NCBI RefSeq assembly: GCF_011752815.1
Contig: NZ_VWWV01000002.1
Span: forward strand, 124,001 to 188,000
Direction of reading: 5' to 3'
DNA from: Enterobacter sp. Cy-643
GTDB lineage: Bacteria; Pseudomonadota; Gammaproteobacteria; Enterobacterales; Enterobacteriaceae
DNA length: 64,000 bases
Shown: positions 36,708 through 46,473 of the stretch, in pieces
How positions within the stretch are numbered: the first letter of the stretch is position 1
How the letters are laid out: every line of letters begins with the position of its first letter
Made by a program: the position numbers and the translations under genes
The notes under the pieces: generated by a model
The model's database searches: none
Seen by the model: only the letters and a program-made list of their open reading frames with translations
What the model was told of the DNA's origin: nothing

Positions 36708-38063
36708 ATGACAAACACTGTTGATTTTATTGGCGTAGGTATCGGCCCGTTTAACCTGAGCATTGCGGCGTTGTCTCACGAAGCAGAGGGATTTAGCAGC
36801 CAGTTCTTTGACAGCCGCCCTGACTTTGCGTGGCACCCAGGCATGTTAGTGCCGGACTGCCACATGCAGACCATGTTCCTGAAAGACCTGGTCAGCGCCG
36901 TGGCCCCCACCAGCCCGTTCAGCTTTGTGAACTACCTGGTGAAACGTAAAAAATTCTACCGCTTTCTGACTACCGAACTGCGCACCGTCTCGCGCGATGA
37001 GTTTTCGGACTACCTGCGCTGGGCCGCAGAGGGCATGAATAACCTGAAGTTTAACCAGACGGTTGAGCGCGTTGATTTCGACGAGCAGCGCAAACTGTTT
37101 GTGGTGCAAACCGGCCAGGGGGAAACGCTGGCGCGCAACATTTGCCTCGGGATTGGCAAACAGCCTCACCTGCCGCCGTGCGTGAAAACCGCCACGCCGA
37201 CCTGCTTCCACGCCAGCGAAATGAGCCTGCGCCTGCCGAATCTGACCGGGAAACGCGTCACGGTTGTTGGCGGCGGGCAAAGCGGCGCCGACCTGTTTCT
37301 GAATGCGTTCCGTGGCGCCTGGGGCGAAGTTGCCGAAGTGAACTGGGTTTCACGCCGGAATAACTTTAACGCGCTGGATGAAGCCGCGTTTGCCAACGAA
37401 TACTTCACGCCAGAATACGTCACCGGCTTCGTTGGCCTGAATGAAGACGCGCGGCAGAAAATGCTCGATGAGCAGAAGATGACCTCCGACGGCATTACCG
37501 CTGATTCGCTGCTGACCATCTACCGCGAGCTGTATCACCGCTTTGAGGTACTGGGACTGCCGCGCAATGCGCGCCTGCTACCAAGCCGCTCGGTCACCGG
37601 TCTTGAAACCCGTGGCCAGGGCTGGCAACTGCTGCTGGAGCACCATCTGGACAAGGGCTATGACACGCTGGACAGCGACGTGGTGATTTTCGCCACCGGT
37701 TACCGCCCAACGCTACCGCAAATGCTTTCGCCGCTAATGCCACGCATGACGATGCTGGATGAGTGCAACTTCAAAGTGCGCGATGACTTTACGCTGGAGT
37801 GGAATGGCCCGGCCGGAAATAACATCTTCGCGGTCAATGCCAGTATGCAAACCCACGGCATTGCCGAGCCGCAGCTGAGCCTGATGGCGTGGCGGTCCGC
37901 CAAAATTCTGAATCGCGCGCTGGGGCGTGATTTGTTCGATCTCAGTACGCCGCCCGCGCTGATTCAATGGCGCAGCGGCAGCCGGGAAAAACCGCAGCAG
38001 TCCGCTGCGTCCTTAACTCACTACTCCTCAAAATCATTCGAAATGCAGCCCGGCGCTAACTGA
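36708..38063 (+). CDS. iucD: L-lysine N6-monooxygenase IucD
   Basis: 451 residues (E. coli 445). GVGIGPFNLSIAALSHEA is the FAD-binding loop with the family's proline, VVGGGQSGADLF binds NADPH, and ATGYRPTLP is the late ATGY motif. Membrane-associated flavoenzyme that hydroxylates lysine, the first step of aerobactin synthesis. The C-terminal tail (about 25 residues after LIQWRSGS) is the variable part. Confidence 0.96.
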   Translation: MTNTVDFIGVGIGPFNLSIAALSHEAEGFSSQFFDSRPDFAWHPGMLVPDCHMQTMFLKDLVSAVAPTSPFSFVNYLVKRKKFYRFLTTELRTVSRDEFSDYLRWAAEGMNNLKFNQTVERVDFDEQRKLFVVQTGQGETLARNICLGIGKQPHLPPCVKTATPTCFHASEMSLRLPNLTGKRVTVVGGGQSGADLFLNAFRGAWGEVAEVNWVSRRNNFNALDEAAFANEYFTPEYVTGFVGLNEDARQKMLDEQKMTSDGITADSLLTIYRELYHRFEVLGLPRNARLLPSRSVTGLETRGQGWQLLLEHHLDKGYDTLDSDVVIFATGYRPTLPQMLSPLMPRMTMLDECNFKVRDDFTLEWNGPAGNNIFAVNASMQTHGIAEPQLSLMAWRSAKILNRALGRDLFDLSTPPALIQWRSGSREKPQQSAASLTHYSSKSFEMQPGAN

Positions 38064-38188
38064 GTTTATCCCCCGGAACGCAGGTCGCTGCGGGACGGGG
38101 GTAACCGTTAACCCCGCGTCACGTTGAAGAATGACGAGGACACAGCATATTTGGGCCGATGTTTGTCAGCCCGTATGAAGGAACAATG

Positions 38189-40387
38189 ATGATAACCAAA
38201 AAGCATACGCTTTGGGCGCTCAATCCATTACTGCTCGCCATGATGGCGCCGGCAGTGGCACAGCAAACCAATGACGAGACGATGGTGGTTTCCGCCAACC
38301 GCAGCAACCGCACCGTCGCCGAAATGGCCCAAACCACCTGGGTGATCGAGAAAGCCGAACTGGAGCAGCAGATCCAGGGCGGCAAAGAGTTTAAAGACGC
38401 TCTCGCCCAGCTGATCCCCGGCCTCGACGTCAGCAGCCAGAGCCGCACCAACTACGGCATGAACGTCCGTGGTCGCCCGCTGGTGGTGCTCGTTGACGGC
38501 GTGCGCCTTAACTCTTCCCGTACCGACAGCCGCCAGCTGGACTCTATCGATCCGTTCAATATCGATCATATCGAAGTCATTTCCGGCGCCACCGCCCTGT
38601 ACGGCGGCGGCAGTACCGGGGGGCTTATCAACATCGTGACCAAAAAAGGCCAAAAGGATACGCAGGTAGAGTTCGAGACCGGGATCAAGAGCGGCTTTAA
38701 CAGCAGCAAAGATCACGATGAGCGCGTCGCCAGCGCCATCTCCGGCGGGAACGACCATATTTCTGGCCGCGCCTCGATTGCCTATCAAAAATTCGGCGGC
38801 TGGTTTGACGGCAACGGCGATGCCACCCTGCTCGACAACACCCAGACCGGGTTACAGTATTCCGACCGCCTGGACGTGATGGGTACCGGCACGCTGAATA
38901 TCGATGAAAACCAGCAGCTGCAGCTCGTTACCCAGTATTACAAAAGTAAGGGCGATGACGACTACGGCCTGAACCTCGGGAAAAACTTCTCTGCCATCAG
39001 CGGGACAAGCAGCCCGTACGTGAGCAAAGGACTGAACTCTGACCGTGTTCCGGGCACAGAGCGCCACCTGATCAGCATGCAGTATTCCAACAGCGACTTC
39101 CTCGGTCAGGAGCTGGTGGGCCAGGTTTACTACCGCGATGAATCGCTGCTGTTCTATCCGTTCCCGACGGTAAACGCGAGCAAAAAAGCGACCGCGTTCT
39201 CCTCTTCCCAGCAGGATACTAATCAGTACGGCGCGAAGCTGACGCTGAACAGCAAGCCGCTCGACGGCTGGCAGCTGACCTACGGCCTGGACGCAGACCA
39301 CGAACGCTTCACCTCCAATCAGATGTTCTTCGATCTGGCTAAGGCCAGCGCCTCCGGCGGACTGAACAACCAGAAGATATATACCACCGGGCGTTACCCG
39401 GCGTATGACATCAGCAACATGGCCGCTTTCCTGCAGTCCAGCTATGACATCAACGAGATCTTTACCCTGAGCGGCGGCGTGCGTTACCAGTACACCGAGA
39501 ACAAGATCGATGATTTCATCGGCTACGCGCAGCAGCAGCAAATTGCGGCCGGCACGGCAAAATCTGCTGACGCCATTCCTGGCGGCTCCACCGACTACGA
39601 CAACTTCCTGTTCAACGCCGGCCTGCTGATGCACATCACCGAGCGCCAACAGGCCTGGCTGAACTTCTCCCAGGGCGTAGAGTTGCCGGATCCGGGTAAA
39701 TACTACGGCCGTGGCACCTACGGCGCGGCGGTGAACGGCCACCTGCCGCTGACCAACAGCGTTAACGTGGGCGCGAGCAAGCTGCAGGGCGTGAAGGTTG
39801 ATTCCTACGAACTGGGCTGGCGCTACACCGGCGACAGCCTGCGCACGCAGATTGCCGCCTACTACTCGCTGTCCGATAAGAGCGTGCTGGCGAATAAAGA
39901 CCTGACCATCAGCGTCGTTGATGACAAGCGCCGCATTTACGGTGTGGAAGGCGCAGTGGACTACTTTATTCCGGACACCAACTGGAGCACCGGTGCTAAC
40001 TTCAACGTTCTGAAAACGGAATCCAAAGTTAACGGCAGCTGGCAGAAATATGATGTGAAGGTCGCCAGCCCGTCGAAAGCGACCGCCTATATTGGCTGGG
40101 CGCCGGATCCGTGGAGCCTTCGCGTGCAGAGCACAACGTCGTTTAACGTGAGCGACGCGGCAGGCTACAGCATCGACGGTTACACCACTGTTGATTTGCT
40201 GGGCAGCTACGAGCTTCCGGTAGGTAAACTCAGCTTCAGCGTAGAAAACGTCTTTGACCGTGATTACACCACCGTTTGGGGCCAGCGTGCGCCGTTGTAC
40301 TACAGCCCGGGCTACGGTCCTGCTTCGCTGTATGACTACAAAGGCCGCGGCCGCACCTTCGGTATGAACTACTCCGTGCTGTTCTAA
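38189..40387 (+). CDS. iutA: ferric aerobactin outer-membrane receptor IutA
   Basis: 732 residues from ATG 38189 (AAGGA at 38178-38182); an adjacent ATG at 38186 is possible. Signal peptide cleaved after AVA (about residue 24), TonB box around DETMVVSA, plug domain at about 40-150 (NVRGRPLVVLVDGVRLNSSR, GATALYGGGSTGGLINIVTK), then a 22-strand barrel ending in the terminal aromatic FGMNYSVLF. Imports ferric aerobactin with TonB-ExbBD. Follows iucD after 125 bases. Very close to plasmid IutA in sequence. Confidence 0.97.
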   Translation: MITKKHTLWALNPLLLAMMAPAVAQQTNDETMVVSANRSNRTVAEMAQTTWVIEKAELEQQIQGGKEFKDALAQLIPGLDVSSQSRTNYGMNVRGRPLVVLVDGVRLNSSRTDSRQLDSIDPFNIDHIEVISGATALYGGGSTGGLINIVTKKGQKDTQVEFETGIKSGFNSSKDHDERVASAISGGNDHISGRASIAYQKFGGWFDGNGDATLLDNTQTGLQYSDRLDVMGTGTLNIDENQQLQLVTQYYKSKGDDDYGLNLGKNFSAISGTSSPYVSKGLNSDRVPGTERHLISMQYSNSDFLGQELVGQVYYRDESLLFYPFPTVNASKKATAFSSSQQDTNQYGAKLTLNSKPLDGWQLTYGLDADHERFTSNQMFFDLAKASASGGLNNQKIYTTGRYPAYDISNMAAFLQSSYDINEIFTLSGGVRYQYTENKIDDFIGYAQQQQIAAGTAKSADAIPGGSTDYDNFLFNAGLLMHITERQQAWLNFSQGVELPDPGKYYGRGTYGAAVNGHLPLTNSVNVGASKLQGVKVDSYELGWRYTGDSLRTQIAAYYSLSDKSVLANKDLTISVVDDKRRIYGVEGAVDYFIPDTNWSTGANFNVLKTESKVNGSWQKYDVKVASPSKATAYIGWAPDPWSLRVQSTTSFNVSDAAGYSIDGYTTVDLLGSYELPVGKLSFSVENVFDRDYTTVWGQRAPLYYSPGYGPASLYDYKGRGRTFGMNYSVLF

Positions 40388-40395
40388 GCCTCTTC

Positions 40396-40419
40396 CTTGC
40401 CCGGCTGTTGCCGGGCAAG
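40396..40419 (+). terminator. hairpin after iutA
   Basis: cttgcccggc (40396-40405) pairs with gccgggcaag (40410-40419) around TGTT. There is no strong T run, but the position 8 bases after the stop fits a terminator. Confidence 0.65.
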
Positions 40420-40517
40420 TTCACACGCTTACCCTTCCTAACAGTTTATCCCTCGACCCGCGCAAAATAGTCTTTTAAAAATAAGGGATATTTTCCTCCC
40501 CTATGACCGGAGACGAT

Positions 40518-41537
40518 ATGCAAATTGGGTTTATTGGCGTGGGTAGCGTGATAGAAACGGCTTACCTGCCGGCAATTCAGCGGCTTTCCCGGCGCGATGT
40601 GGTTTGCTACGGGTTTGATCCCGCCCCGCGCTACCGCTCTGATGCCATCACGCTTCTCCCCTCCCTAAGCCAGCTTCTGGCGCTGCCGCTTGATATGGTG
40701 TTTATCACCACTTCATCACTCCAGCATTGGCCGATGCTGAAGCAGGTTCTACAGCAAAGTTCGCTGCCTGTTGTGGTGGAAAAACCCATCGCGGCAACGC
40801 TGCAGCAGCTCGACGAACTGACATCGCTGTTAACTGACCCGGCTATTGCCGCGCGAGTGCTGGCCCTGGATCACTGGATGGTGAGAACCGATGCGGCACG
40901 TTTTATCGACCGCCTCGACGATATCGACCGTATCGAAGGATTCCTGCTGGAACCCAGCGAGTTTAATGCCGCCGGAGAGCCCATTGCGCTGAATTTTGCC
41001 ACCGGCGAGCCCGACACTCGCAAACTGCGCCACCCGGACGGCGTTATCGTGGATATCGGTACGCATGTGCTGGCGATGATGCGGGAAACGCTGGTGCAGG
41101 CGGGCGCTGACGAAACGCTGAATCTTGAGTTGCTGCTGGCCAAAGACCGGCTCGGCAACAACATTTTGCCCGGCGATGTCACCACGGCAGAAGGCCAGGC
41201 GCTGCTGCGCGGGGAGATGGGCGGCATCCCCTGCGTGCTGCAGCTGAACAAATATGCCGGACCGGCCGGGGGGCAAAAAGGCATCAATATCGTGCTGAAG
41301 GATGGCAGAGTGATTGCCGTCGACAGACGCGGAGCGGATGAAACCCTGAGCATTGACGACGAGGTAAAACGGGATATCAGCGGGCCGCTGTACGACCGCT
41401 GTCTCGGAGAGGTTATTTTTGCCGGTAAAACGCTGTTTGAGCAGGCTCCAGAGGCGATTCCTGCCTTAACCCGCCGCAGAATTCAGGAAGTCAGGGCCTT
41501 ATTGACGCTGCAGCAAACGCTGCGCGGGGAGCACTAA
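40518..41537 (+). CDS. Gfo/Idh/MocA-type NAD(P)-dependent oxidoreductase
   Basis: 339 residues from ATG 40518, with GGAGA six bases upstream; an ATG at 40503 lacks a ribosome site. The N-terminal Rossmann fold begins IGFIGVGSVIETAYLPAI, and VVVEKPIA is the family EKP motif holding the catalytic Lys. DGVIVDIGTHVLAMM contains the DxxxH-like active site. The family oxidises or reduces sugars and related hydroxyl compounds. The substrate is unknown. It follows the iutA hairpin by 98 bases and precedes a terminator shared with ycfJ, so it belongs to the inserted block. No known step in aerobactin synthesis needs it. Confidence 0.8.
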   Translation: MQIGFIGVGSVIETAYLPAIQRLSRRDVVCYGFDPAPRYRSDAITLLPSLSQLLALPLDMVFITTSSLQHWPMLKQVLQQSSLPVVVEKPIAATLQQLDELTSLLTDPAIAARVLALDHWMVRTDAARFIDRLDDIDRIEGFLLEPSEFNAAGEPIALNFATGEPDTRKLRHPDGVIVDIGTHVLAMMRETLVQAGADETLNLELLLAKDRLGNNILPGDVTTAEGQALLRGEMGGIPCVLQLNKYAGPAGGQKGINIVLKDGRVIAVDRRGADETLSIDDEVKRDISGPLYDRCLGEVIFAGKTLFEQAPEAIPALTRRRIQEVRALLTLQQTLRGEH

Positions 41538-41544
41538 AAACGCA

Positions 41545-41566
41545 AAACCCGCCGGAGGGCGGGTTT
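41545..41566. terminator. bidirectional terminator between the oxidoreductase and ycfJ
   Basis: aaacccgcc (41545-41553) pairs with ggcgggttt (41558-41566), with A and T runs on the two sides. Confidence 0.85.
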
Positions 41567-41582
41567 ATTTTCAGGCTCGATA

Positions 41583-42119
41583 TCAGGCTTTGTTGAGCAC
41601 CAGCTGGCCTTTGCTGTCCAGCGGGATCTGGGTGCCGGGATCTTTATCCATACGAATTTTGCCCTGCTGATCGCCGATTTTGTAGGTCACATCATAGCCG
41701 AGCATTTTTTCTGATTTGTCGTACACGGTCTTACAGCGCTGCTGGGTGGTGGTGTAGGTGTCACCATCCTGCATTGCGCCCTGCACCTGGTTCCCGGCAT
41801 AACCGCCGCCCAGCGCGCCCACTACCGTGGCAACATCCTTCCCGCGCCCACCGCCAAACTGGTGGCCAAGCACGCCTCCGGCTACCGCGCCCAGAGCGGA
41901 ACCTAAAATGCGGTTCTCATCCTGAACAGGTTTGCGGTGCGTCACGGCCACGTTGCGGCACTCCTGTCGCGGCGTTTTAACCGTTTCCTTGATTGGCGTC
42001 GCTGACACCACCTGTGCATACTGGGGACCACGGTCAAACACGTTCAAACTGGCTACCGCAGCCACGCCCAGCGCAGCGGCCACGCCAATACCTATACCCG
42101 CTAACATTGATTTATTCAC
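41583..42119 (-). CDS. ycfJ: glycine-zipper envelope protein YcfJ
   Basis: 178 residues from GTG 42119, chosen because AGGAGGA lies 8 bases upstream and the protein then matches the YcfJ length (179). An N-terminal hydrophobic segment (KSMLAGIGIGVAAALGVAAVA) is followed by a glycine-zipper two-helix region (GSALGAVAGGVLGHQFGGGRG ... VVGALGGGYAGNQV) and a C-terminal soluble part with CKTVYDK. Envelope-associated; in E. coli linked to biofilm and stress phenotypes. The molecular role is not established. Confidence 0.9.
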   Translation of the reverse strand: MNKSMLAGIGIGVAAALGVAAVASLNVFDRGPQYAQVVSATPIKETVKTPRQECRNVAVTHRKPVQDENRILGSALGAVAGGVLGHQFGGGRGKDVATVVGALGGGYAGNQVQGAMQDGDTYTTTQQRCKTVYDKSEKMLGYDVTYKIGDQQGKIRMDKDPGTQIPLDSKGQLVLNKA

Positions 42120-42286
42120 AGGACATCCTCCTGACCTTGTTGTTAACCTAATTTTGCACCTCAGTGACAACATTGAGAAATCAGACAACGGATCAAAAGT
42201 GCGGGATCGTGCGGCGAAAGCGCGTGTTTAAGACAACTCCGAGCATCCAGCCAGGAATATACCGAATGTTATGCTGCGTACCGGCA

Positions 42287-42316
42287 ATAAAAAACCCGGC
42301 ACGATGGCCGGGTTTT
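42287..42316 (-). terminator. terminator of ndh
   Basis: On the minus strand AAAACCCGGC-CATCGT-GCCGGGTTTT is followed by TTATT. It lies 16 bases after the ndh stop. Confidence 0.85.
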
Positions 42317-42331
42317 GGAGGGAAATAGAAC

Positions 42332-43636
42332 TTAGTGCAGCTTCAGGCGTGGACGGATCACGCGGTTGATGCTGCCCACCAGCATCATCAGGCCGGTTTT
42401 GAAATAACCGTGCAGCGCAATCTGGTGCATACGGTACAGGGAGATGTACACAAAGCGGGCGATGCGGCCTTCAACCATCATCGAGCCGCGCATCAGGTTA
42501 CCCATCAGGCTGCCCACGGTGGAGAATTTGGACAACGAAACCAGCGAGCCGTGATCTTTATAGCTGTAAGCTTTGAGCGGCTGCCCTTTCATCTGCGCAA
42601 GGATGTTAGTCAGCGCGCGAGAAGCCATCTGGTGCGCGGCCTGAGCGCGCGGCGGCACGAAACCACCTTCCGGGCGAGCGCAAGATGCACAGTCGCCGAT
42701 GGCGTAGATATCCGGGTCACGCGTGGTCTGCAGCGTTGGCTCAACCACCAGCTGGTTAATGCGGTTAGTTTCAAGGCCGCCGATGTCTTTCATGAAGTCA
42801 GGCGCTTTAATGCCCGCCGCCCAGACCATCAGATCCGCTTCAATAAACTCGCCATCTTTGGTATTCAGGCCATTCGCTTCGGCGCTGGTCACCATGGTTT
42901 GCGTCAGCACGCGAACGCCAAGCTTAGTCAGTTCGCTGTGCGCGGCGGCAGAAATACGCGGCGGTAGCGCAGGCAGAATGCGTTCCCCGGCTTCCACCAG
43001 CGTGACGTTTAGCGCTTCGTTGGTCAGCCCTTTGTAGCCGTAGCTGTGCAGTTGCTTAACGGCGTTATGCAGCTCCGCAGACAGCTCAACGCCCGTCGCG
43101 CCGCCGCCAACGATAGCAATGTTAACTTTTCCACTCGCGCCCAGGTTGGCGGAGTATTTCAGGAACAGGTTCAGCATCTCAGCATGGAAACGGCGCGCCT
43201 GGTGCGGGTTGTCGAGGAAGATGCAGTTTTCTTTCACGCCCGGGGTGTTGAAGTCGTTGGAGGTGCTCCCCAGCGCCATCACCAGCGTGTCGTATGGCAG
43301 CTTGCGCTCCGGTACCAGCAGCTCGCCCTTCTCATCGCGCAGCTCGGCGATGGTCAGCGTTTTGCTTTCGCGGTTAATGTCCACCACGGAACCCAGCTGG
43401 AACTGGAAATGATGATTGCGCGCGTGGGCCAGGTAGCTCAGCGCATCCACGCCTTCATCCAGCGAGCCGGTGGCCACTTCATGCAGCAGCGGTTTCCACA
43501 GGTGGCTGTGGTTACGATCGACGAGCGTAATTTTGGCTTTTTTCCCGCGCCCCAGTTTTTTACCTAACTGAGTCGCCAGCTCCAGACCACCAGCGCCGCC
43601 GCCGACAATCACTATTTTTTTCAATGGTGTAGTCAA
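42332..43636 (-). CDS. ndh: type II NADH dehydrogenase
   Basis: 434 residues, identical length to E. coli. [20 protein letters not shown] binds [22 protein letters not shown] binds NADH, and [15 protein letters not shown] near residue 310 is the second FAD contact. The C-terminal amphipathic stretch ([19 protein letters not shown]) anchors it to the inner face of the membrane. Passes electrons from NADH to quinone without pumping protons. Upstream FNR site indicates anaerobic repression, as in E. coli. Confidence 0.97.
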   Translation of the reverse strand: MTTPLKKIVIVGGGAGGLELATQLGKKLGRGKKAKITLVDRNHSHLWKPLLHEVATGSLDEGVDALSYLAHARNHHFQFQLGSVVDINRESKTLTIAELRDEKGELLVPERKLPYDTLVMALGSTSNDFNTPGVKENCIFLDNPHQARRFHAEMLNLFLKYSANLGASGKVNIAIVGGGATGVELSAELHNAVKQLHSYGYKGLTNEALNVTLVEAGERILPALPPRISAAAHSELTKLGVRVLTQTMVTSAEANGLNTKDGEFIEADLMVWAAGIKAPDFMKDIGGLETNRINQLVVEPTLQTTRDPDIYAIGDCASCARPEGGFVPPRAQAAHQMASRALTNILAQMKGQPLKAYSYKDHGSLVSLSKFSTVGSLMGNLMRGSMMVEGRIARFVYISLYRMHQIALHGYFKTGLMMLVGSINRVIRPRLKLH

Positions 43637-43770
43637 CTTGACCCCCTAAAATATTAACCAATTGTTAATTAAAAGTTATCTAAATAACCTTTAATTAACA
43701 AAGGGTTACTGCACGTTTACCGCCAGAGTTTATCGAGAATAACATGAAGGGTGCATTGGTCATACCAAAA

Positions 43771-43784
43771 TTGATGTACATCAA
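43771..43784. promoter_or_regulatory. FNR box upstream of ndh
   Basis: TTGATGTACATCAA is a perfect match to TTGAT-N4-ATCAA, and the symmetry extends to 22 bp (43767-43788). Centre is about 141 bases before the ndh start, consistent with the distal FNR site known for E. coli ndh. Confidence 0.85.
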
Positions 43785-43840
43785 TTTTTATGCCGAAAAG
43801 ATAAACAAAAAGGCCAGCGCGAGGCTGACCATGACATTTT

Positions 43841-44033
43841 CCCTAAATAATTCGAGTTGCAGGACGGCGGCAAAGCTGAGAAACCCCAGGAGCATAGCTA
43901 ACTATGTGACTGGGGTGACAAATCTGTCGGGAATAGGTTTGAACGCTGCTCGCAGCGGCCCTTTAGGGTGAGGCTCATGGATGAGCCGAATAGCAGGTGC
44001 AGCCAACACACCTGCGGCTTGAAGTATGACGGG
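43841..44033. repeat. ERIC element with an internal insertion
   Basis: Begins ccctaaataattcgagttg and ends gcggcttgaagtatgacggg, the outer parts of an enterobacterial repetitive intergenic consensus. The core ccccaggagc...gtgactggggtga (ERIC-primer region) is present. At about 193 bases it is some 70 longer than the second copy at 60326-60446. The extra DNA lies after gtgactggggtga and includes a small stem (ggctcat-gg-atgagcc). It separates ycfP from the ndh promoter. Confidence 0.85.
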
Positions 44034-44038
44034 AAAAT

Positions 44039-44581
44039 TTAGCCCAGGGTTTTAAAGGCTTTCATGCGTTGCAAATGCGGGGAGATATTTTTGAATTTGT
44101 GGGTTTGCTGTTCGTCCCAGACGATTTCATAGTAGTGGTGCAGCGCTTCTGCCGTGCGCCGGTTGTCCAGCGCTTCGTCGTTGCGCGAGAGAATAGCCAG
44201 GCAGCGATCGCGGTTCTTCTCACGGAAGTTTGGCACGCACTTGGTGGTGATGTCCGCGTACTCTTCCGGCCTGTCTATCTTCCCTTCCATGTTTTCATGA
44301 GGATAGAGATTCGGGTTAAAAATAACCTGCCGCATATCGCAGAGAAAACCAATGCGCTCCGCCCAGAATCCGCCGAGACCCACGCCGCAAATTAAAGGGC
44401 GCTCGTCGTCGGTAAGCTGCTGCATCTTGTCGACTTCCTTCAGCAGATGCTGCATGTCGTGCTTCGGATGCAGCGTGCTGTAGCTAATCAGCCGGACATC
44501 GGGATCGATAAACTGAAGCTGCAGCACTTTTTCATGGTTACCGGGGCTGTTTGAGTCAAAACCGTGCAAATAAATAATCAT
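44039..44581 (-). CDS. ycfP: YcfP/YqiA-family alpha/beta-fold protein
   Basis: 180 residues. It starts [18 protein letters not shown], a hydrolase-like HG motif. [13 protein letters not shown] is the nucleophile-elbow region, but the usual Ser is replaced, as it is in E. coli YcfP, so ordinary esterase activity is doubtful. Cytoplasmic with no signal. It lies 21 bases downstream of nagZ, as in E. coli. Function unknown. Confidence 0.92.
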   Translation of the reverse strand: MIIYLHGFDSNSPGNHEKVLQLQFIDPDVRLISYSTLHPKHDMQHLLKEVDKMQQLTDDERPLICGVGLGGFWAERIGFLCDMRQVIFNPNLYPHENMEGKIDRPEEYADITTKCVPNFREKNRDRCLAILSRNDEALDNRRTAEALHHYYEIVWDEQQTHKFKNISPHLQRMKAFKTLG

Positions 44582-44602
44582 CGCATCCTCACCACCTGAA
44601 TA

Positions 44603-45625
44603 TTAGCCCGCTTTATGCGCCTGCCATTGCTCGTGCAGCGCTTCCAGCTGCTGGTTCACCTGTTTCCAGCGGTCGGATGAACGCAGCTCATCGCGGGTAA
44701 ATGACCCTTTATGATACAAACCTGTAACACGTTCTGCTTTGACCGGTGACAGGTTATCCAGCACGCTCACCGCCCCTTTACGATTATTGCAGACGAGAAT
44801 CATATCGCAACCGGCGTCCAGCGATGCCTGACCGCGTTCGGCATAGCTGCCCATGATAGCCGCGCCTTCCATCGACAAATCATCGGAGAAAATCACGCCA
44901 TTAAAGCCCAGCTCGCCGCGCAGAACCGTTTTTAGCCAATACTCCGAGCCGCTCGCTGGACGTGGATCGACTTCATCATAGATAACGTGGGCAGGCATGA
45001 TGGCATCCAGCTTATTCTCGCGAATCAGCGAGGCAAAAATGCGCATGTCATGCTCGCGGATTTGCGCCTTCGGGCGCGGATCGTGCGGCGTTTCTTTGTG
45101 GGAATCGGCGGTGACCGCCCCGTGGCCCGGGAAGTGTTTGCCGGTGGTTTTCATGCCAGCAGCATGCATCCCGTCGATAAAATGCGTGGCCATCTCCAGC
45201 GCTTTGGCCGGATCTTCATGGTAAGAACGTTCCCCGATGGCCGCGCTGATATGCCCGATATCCAGCACCGGCGCAAAGCTGATGTCGATATCCATGGCGA
45301 TCATTTCGCTCGCCATCAGCCAGCCCGCCTCTGCCGCCAGTTTACCGCCCTCTTCCAGGCCACGGAGTGCCGCAAAAGATTGTGCCGCGGGCAGACGGGT
45401 AAAACCTTCGCGGAAGCGCTGCACGCGACCGCCTTCCTGATCGACGGCAACAACCAGACGATGGCGCGAAGCCTCACGGATCTGGCGCACCAGTTCACGA
45501 AGCTGCTCCGGGTCATGGTAGTTGCGGGTAAACAGAATCAAACCACCCACCAGCGGGTGCTGCAAAATTTCACGCTCTTCCGCATCCAGCTCGAAGCCGG
45601 CCACATCCAACATTACTGGGCCCAC
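44603..45625 (-). CDS. nagZ: beta-N-acetylhexosaminidase NagZ
   Basis: 340 residues from GTG 45625 (GGAGAGAG upstream); E. coli NagZ has 341 and begins with the same GPVMLDV. The longer upstream frame runs through thiK and is rejected. GH3 family: [12 protein letters not shown], the GKHFPGHG motif, the catalytic loop DSHKETP with the Asp-His dyad, and nucleophile Asp in [11 protein letters not shown]. Removes GlcNAc from anhydromuropeptides in cytoplasmic peptidoglycan recycling, making an AmpC-inducing signal. Overlaps thiK by 13 bases. Confidence 0.96.
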   Translation of the reverse strand: MGPVMLDVAGFELDAEEREILQHPLVGGLILFTRNYHDPEQLRELVRQIREASRHRLVVAVDQEGGRVQRFREGFTRLPAAQSFAALRGLEEGGKLAAEAGWLMASEMIAMDIDISFAPVLDIGHISAAIGERSYHEDPAKALEMATHFIDGMHAAGMKTTGKHFPGHGAVTADSHKETPHDPRPKAQIREHDMRIFASLIRENKLDAIMPAHVIYDEVDPRPASGSEYWLKTVLRGELGFNGVIFSDDLSMEGAAIMGSYAERGQASLDAGCDMILVCNNRKGAVSVLDNLSPVKAERVTGLYHKGSFTRDELRSSDRWKQVNQQLEALHEQWQAHKAG

Positions 45626-46473
45626 AATACTCTCTCCTGATGTTTGCTCGCCCGCAGCGCGCGCCATGCGTCGTCTGCCAGCGTAATAAAATGTTGCTCC
45701 CCGGTTTGCCGCCAGCGGCATTCGTACCAGGACGCCATAAGTAACGTTATCCACGGCCGCCAGCGCGCTACCTGGCGACGCAGGGCGTCGAGGTTAAGCG
45801 AAGCCTGGGCAGCATACAGTGCCAGCAGCGCTTCGCTGTCGACGGCATTCGCAGCCAGCACAGCGGCCAGCTCCAGCGCAATATCGCCGTCTCCGGCGTA
45901 TTCCCAGTCGATAAGCCCCAGGCGATTGCCTGGTTGCCGCACCAGATTGCCAGCGTGAACATCCATATGCAGAGGAGCCAGCCGCAGCGGTCTGGGCTCC
46001 TTTCGCCGCTTAAGGCGCTTTAATTCACGCAGCCAGGCCAGGGTTCGCCTGTTCGGGTCGCTTTCCTGCCAGTAAAACTCAAGCAGCGGGGCCAGACTGA
46101 TGCGCCAGCCGAACGGTTTCTGCCGGTGAAGATAATACAATAAGCCCGTTAATTCAGTGAGCGGGGCCAGGTTCGGCAAAACCTCGCCGTCAAGCCAGCG
46201 GGTGAACAGCCAGCCTTCCGCCAGACACCAGGGCTCGGGCGCGATGCCGGCAGGCAACTGCCTGAGGGCGCGATGATGCCGCCGAAGGGAAATCCCCGGT
46301 AAGCGCTGTTCGGGCAGCTTTCTTGCCGTAAAGCTGCCTGCCCGTGTCTCCACGCGATAGCTTGTCCCACTCAGTCCCTCAAGCGCAGAAACGCAACCGG
46401 CGGCCTGAGCCGCCGGAAGATATCGAGTCACTGCCGCATCGAGCGATGCTTTAGTTGGTTTGCTGAACAGCAC
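45613..46473 (-). CDS. thiK: thiamine kinase
   Basis: 286 residues (E. coli 274). Starts at GTG 46473 inside the end of lpoB (23-base overlap); no better in-frame start is seen. Aminoglycoside phosphotransferase-like fold: [11 protein letters not shown] is the catalytic loop with Asp, and [17 protein letters not shown] is the metal-binding DxD-like motif. Phosphorylates thiamine for salvage. The region before residue 80 is diverged from E. coli, as is usual for this gene. Confidence 0.9.
   Translation of the reverse strand: MLFSKPTKASLDAAVTRYLPAAQAAGCVSALEGLSGTSYRVETRAGSFTARKLPEQRLPGISLRRHHRALRQLPAGIAPEPWCLAEGWLFTRWLDGEVLPNLAPLTELTGLLYYLHRQKPFGWRISLAPLLEFYWQESDPNRRTLAWLRELKRLKRRKEPRPLRLAPLHMDVHAGNLVRQPGNRLGLIDWEYAGDGDIALELAAVLAANAVDSEALLALYAAQASLNLDALRRQVARWRPWITLLMASWYECRWRQTGEQHFITLADDAWRALRASKHQERVLWAQ

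Noticed and set aside
43744-43971. 75-codon open frame upstream of ndh
   Set aside because: It covers the FNR palindrome and the ERIC element, so it is regulatory and repeat DNA.
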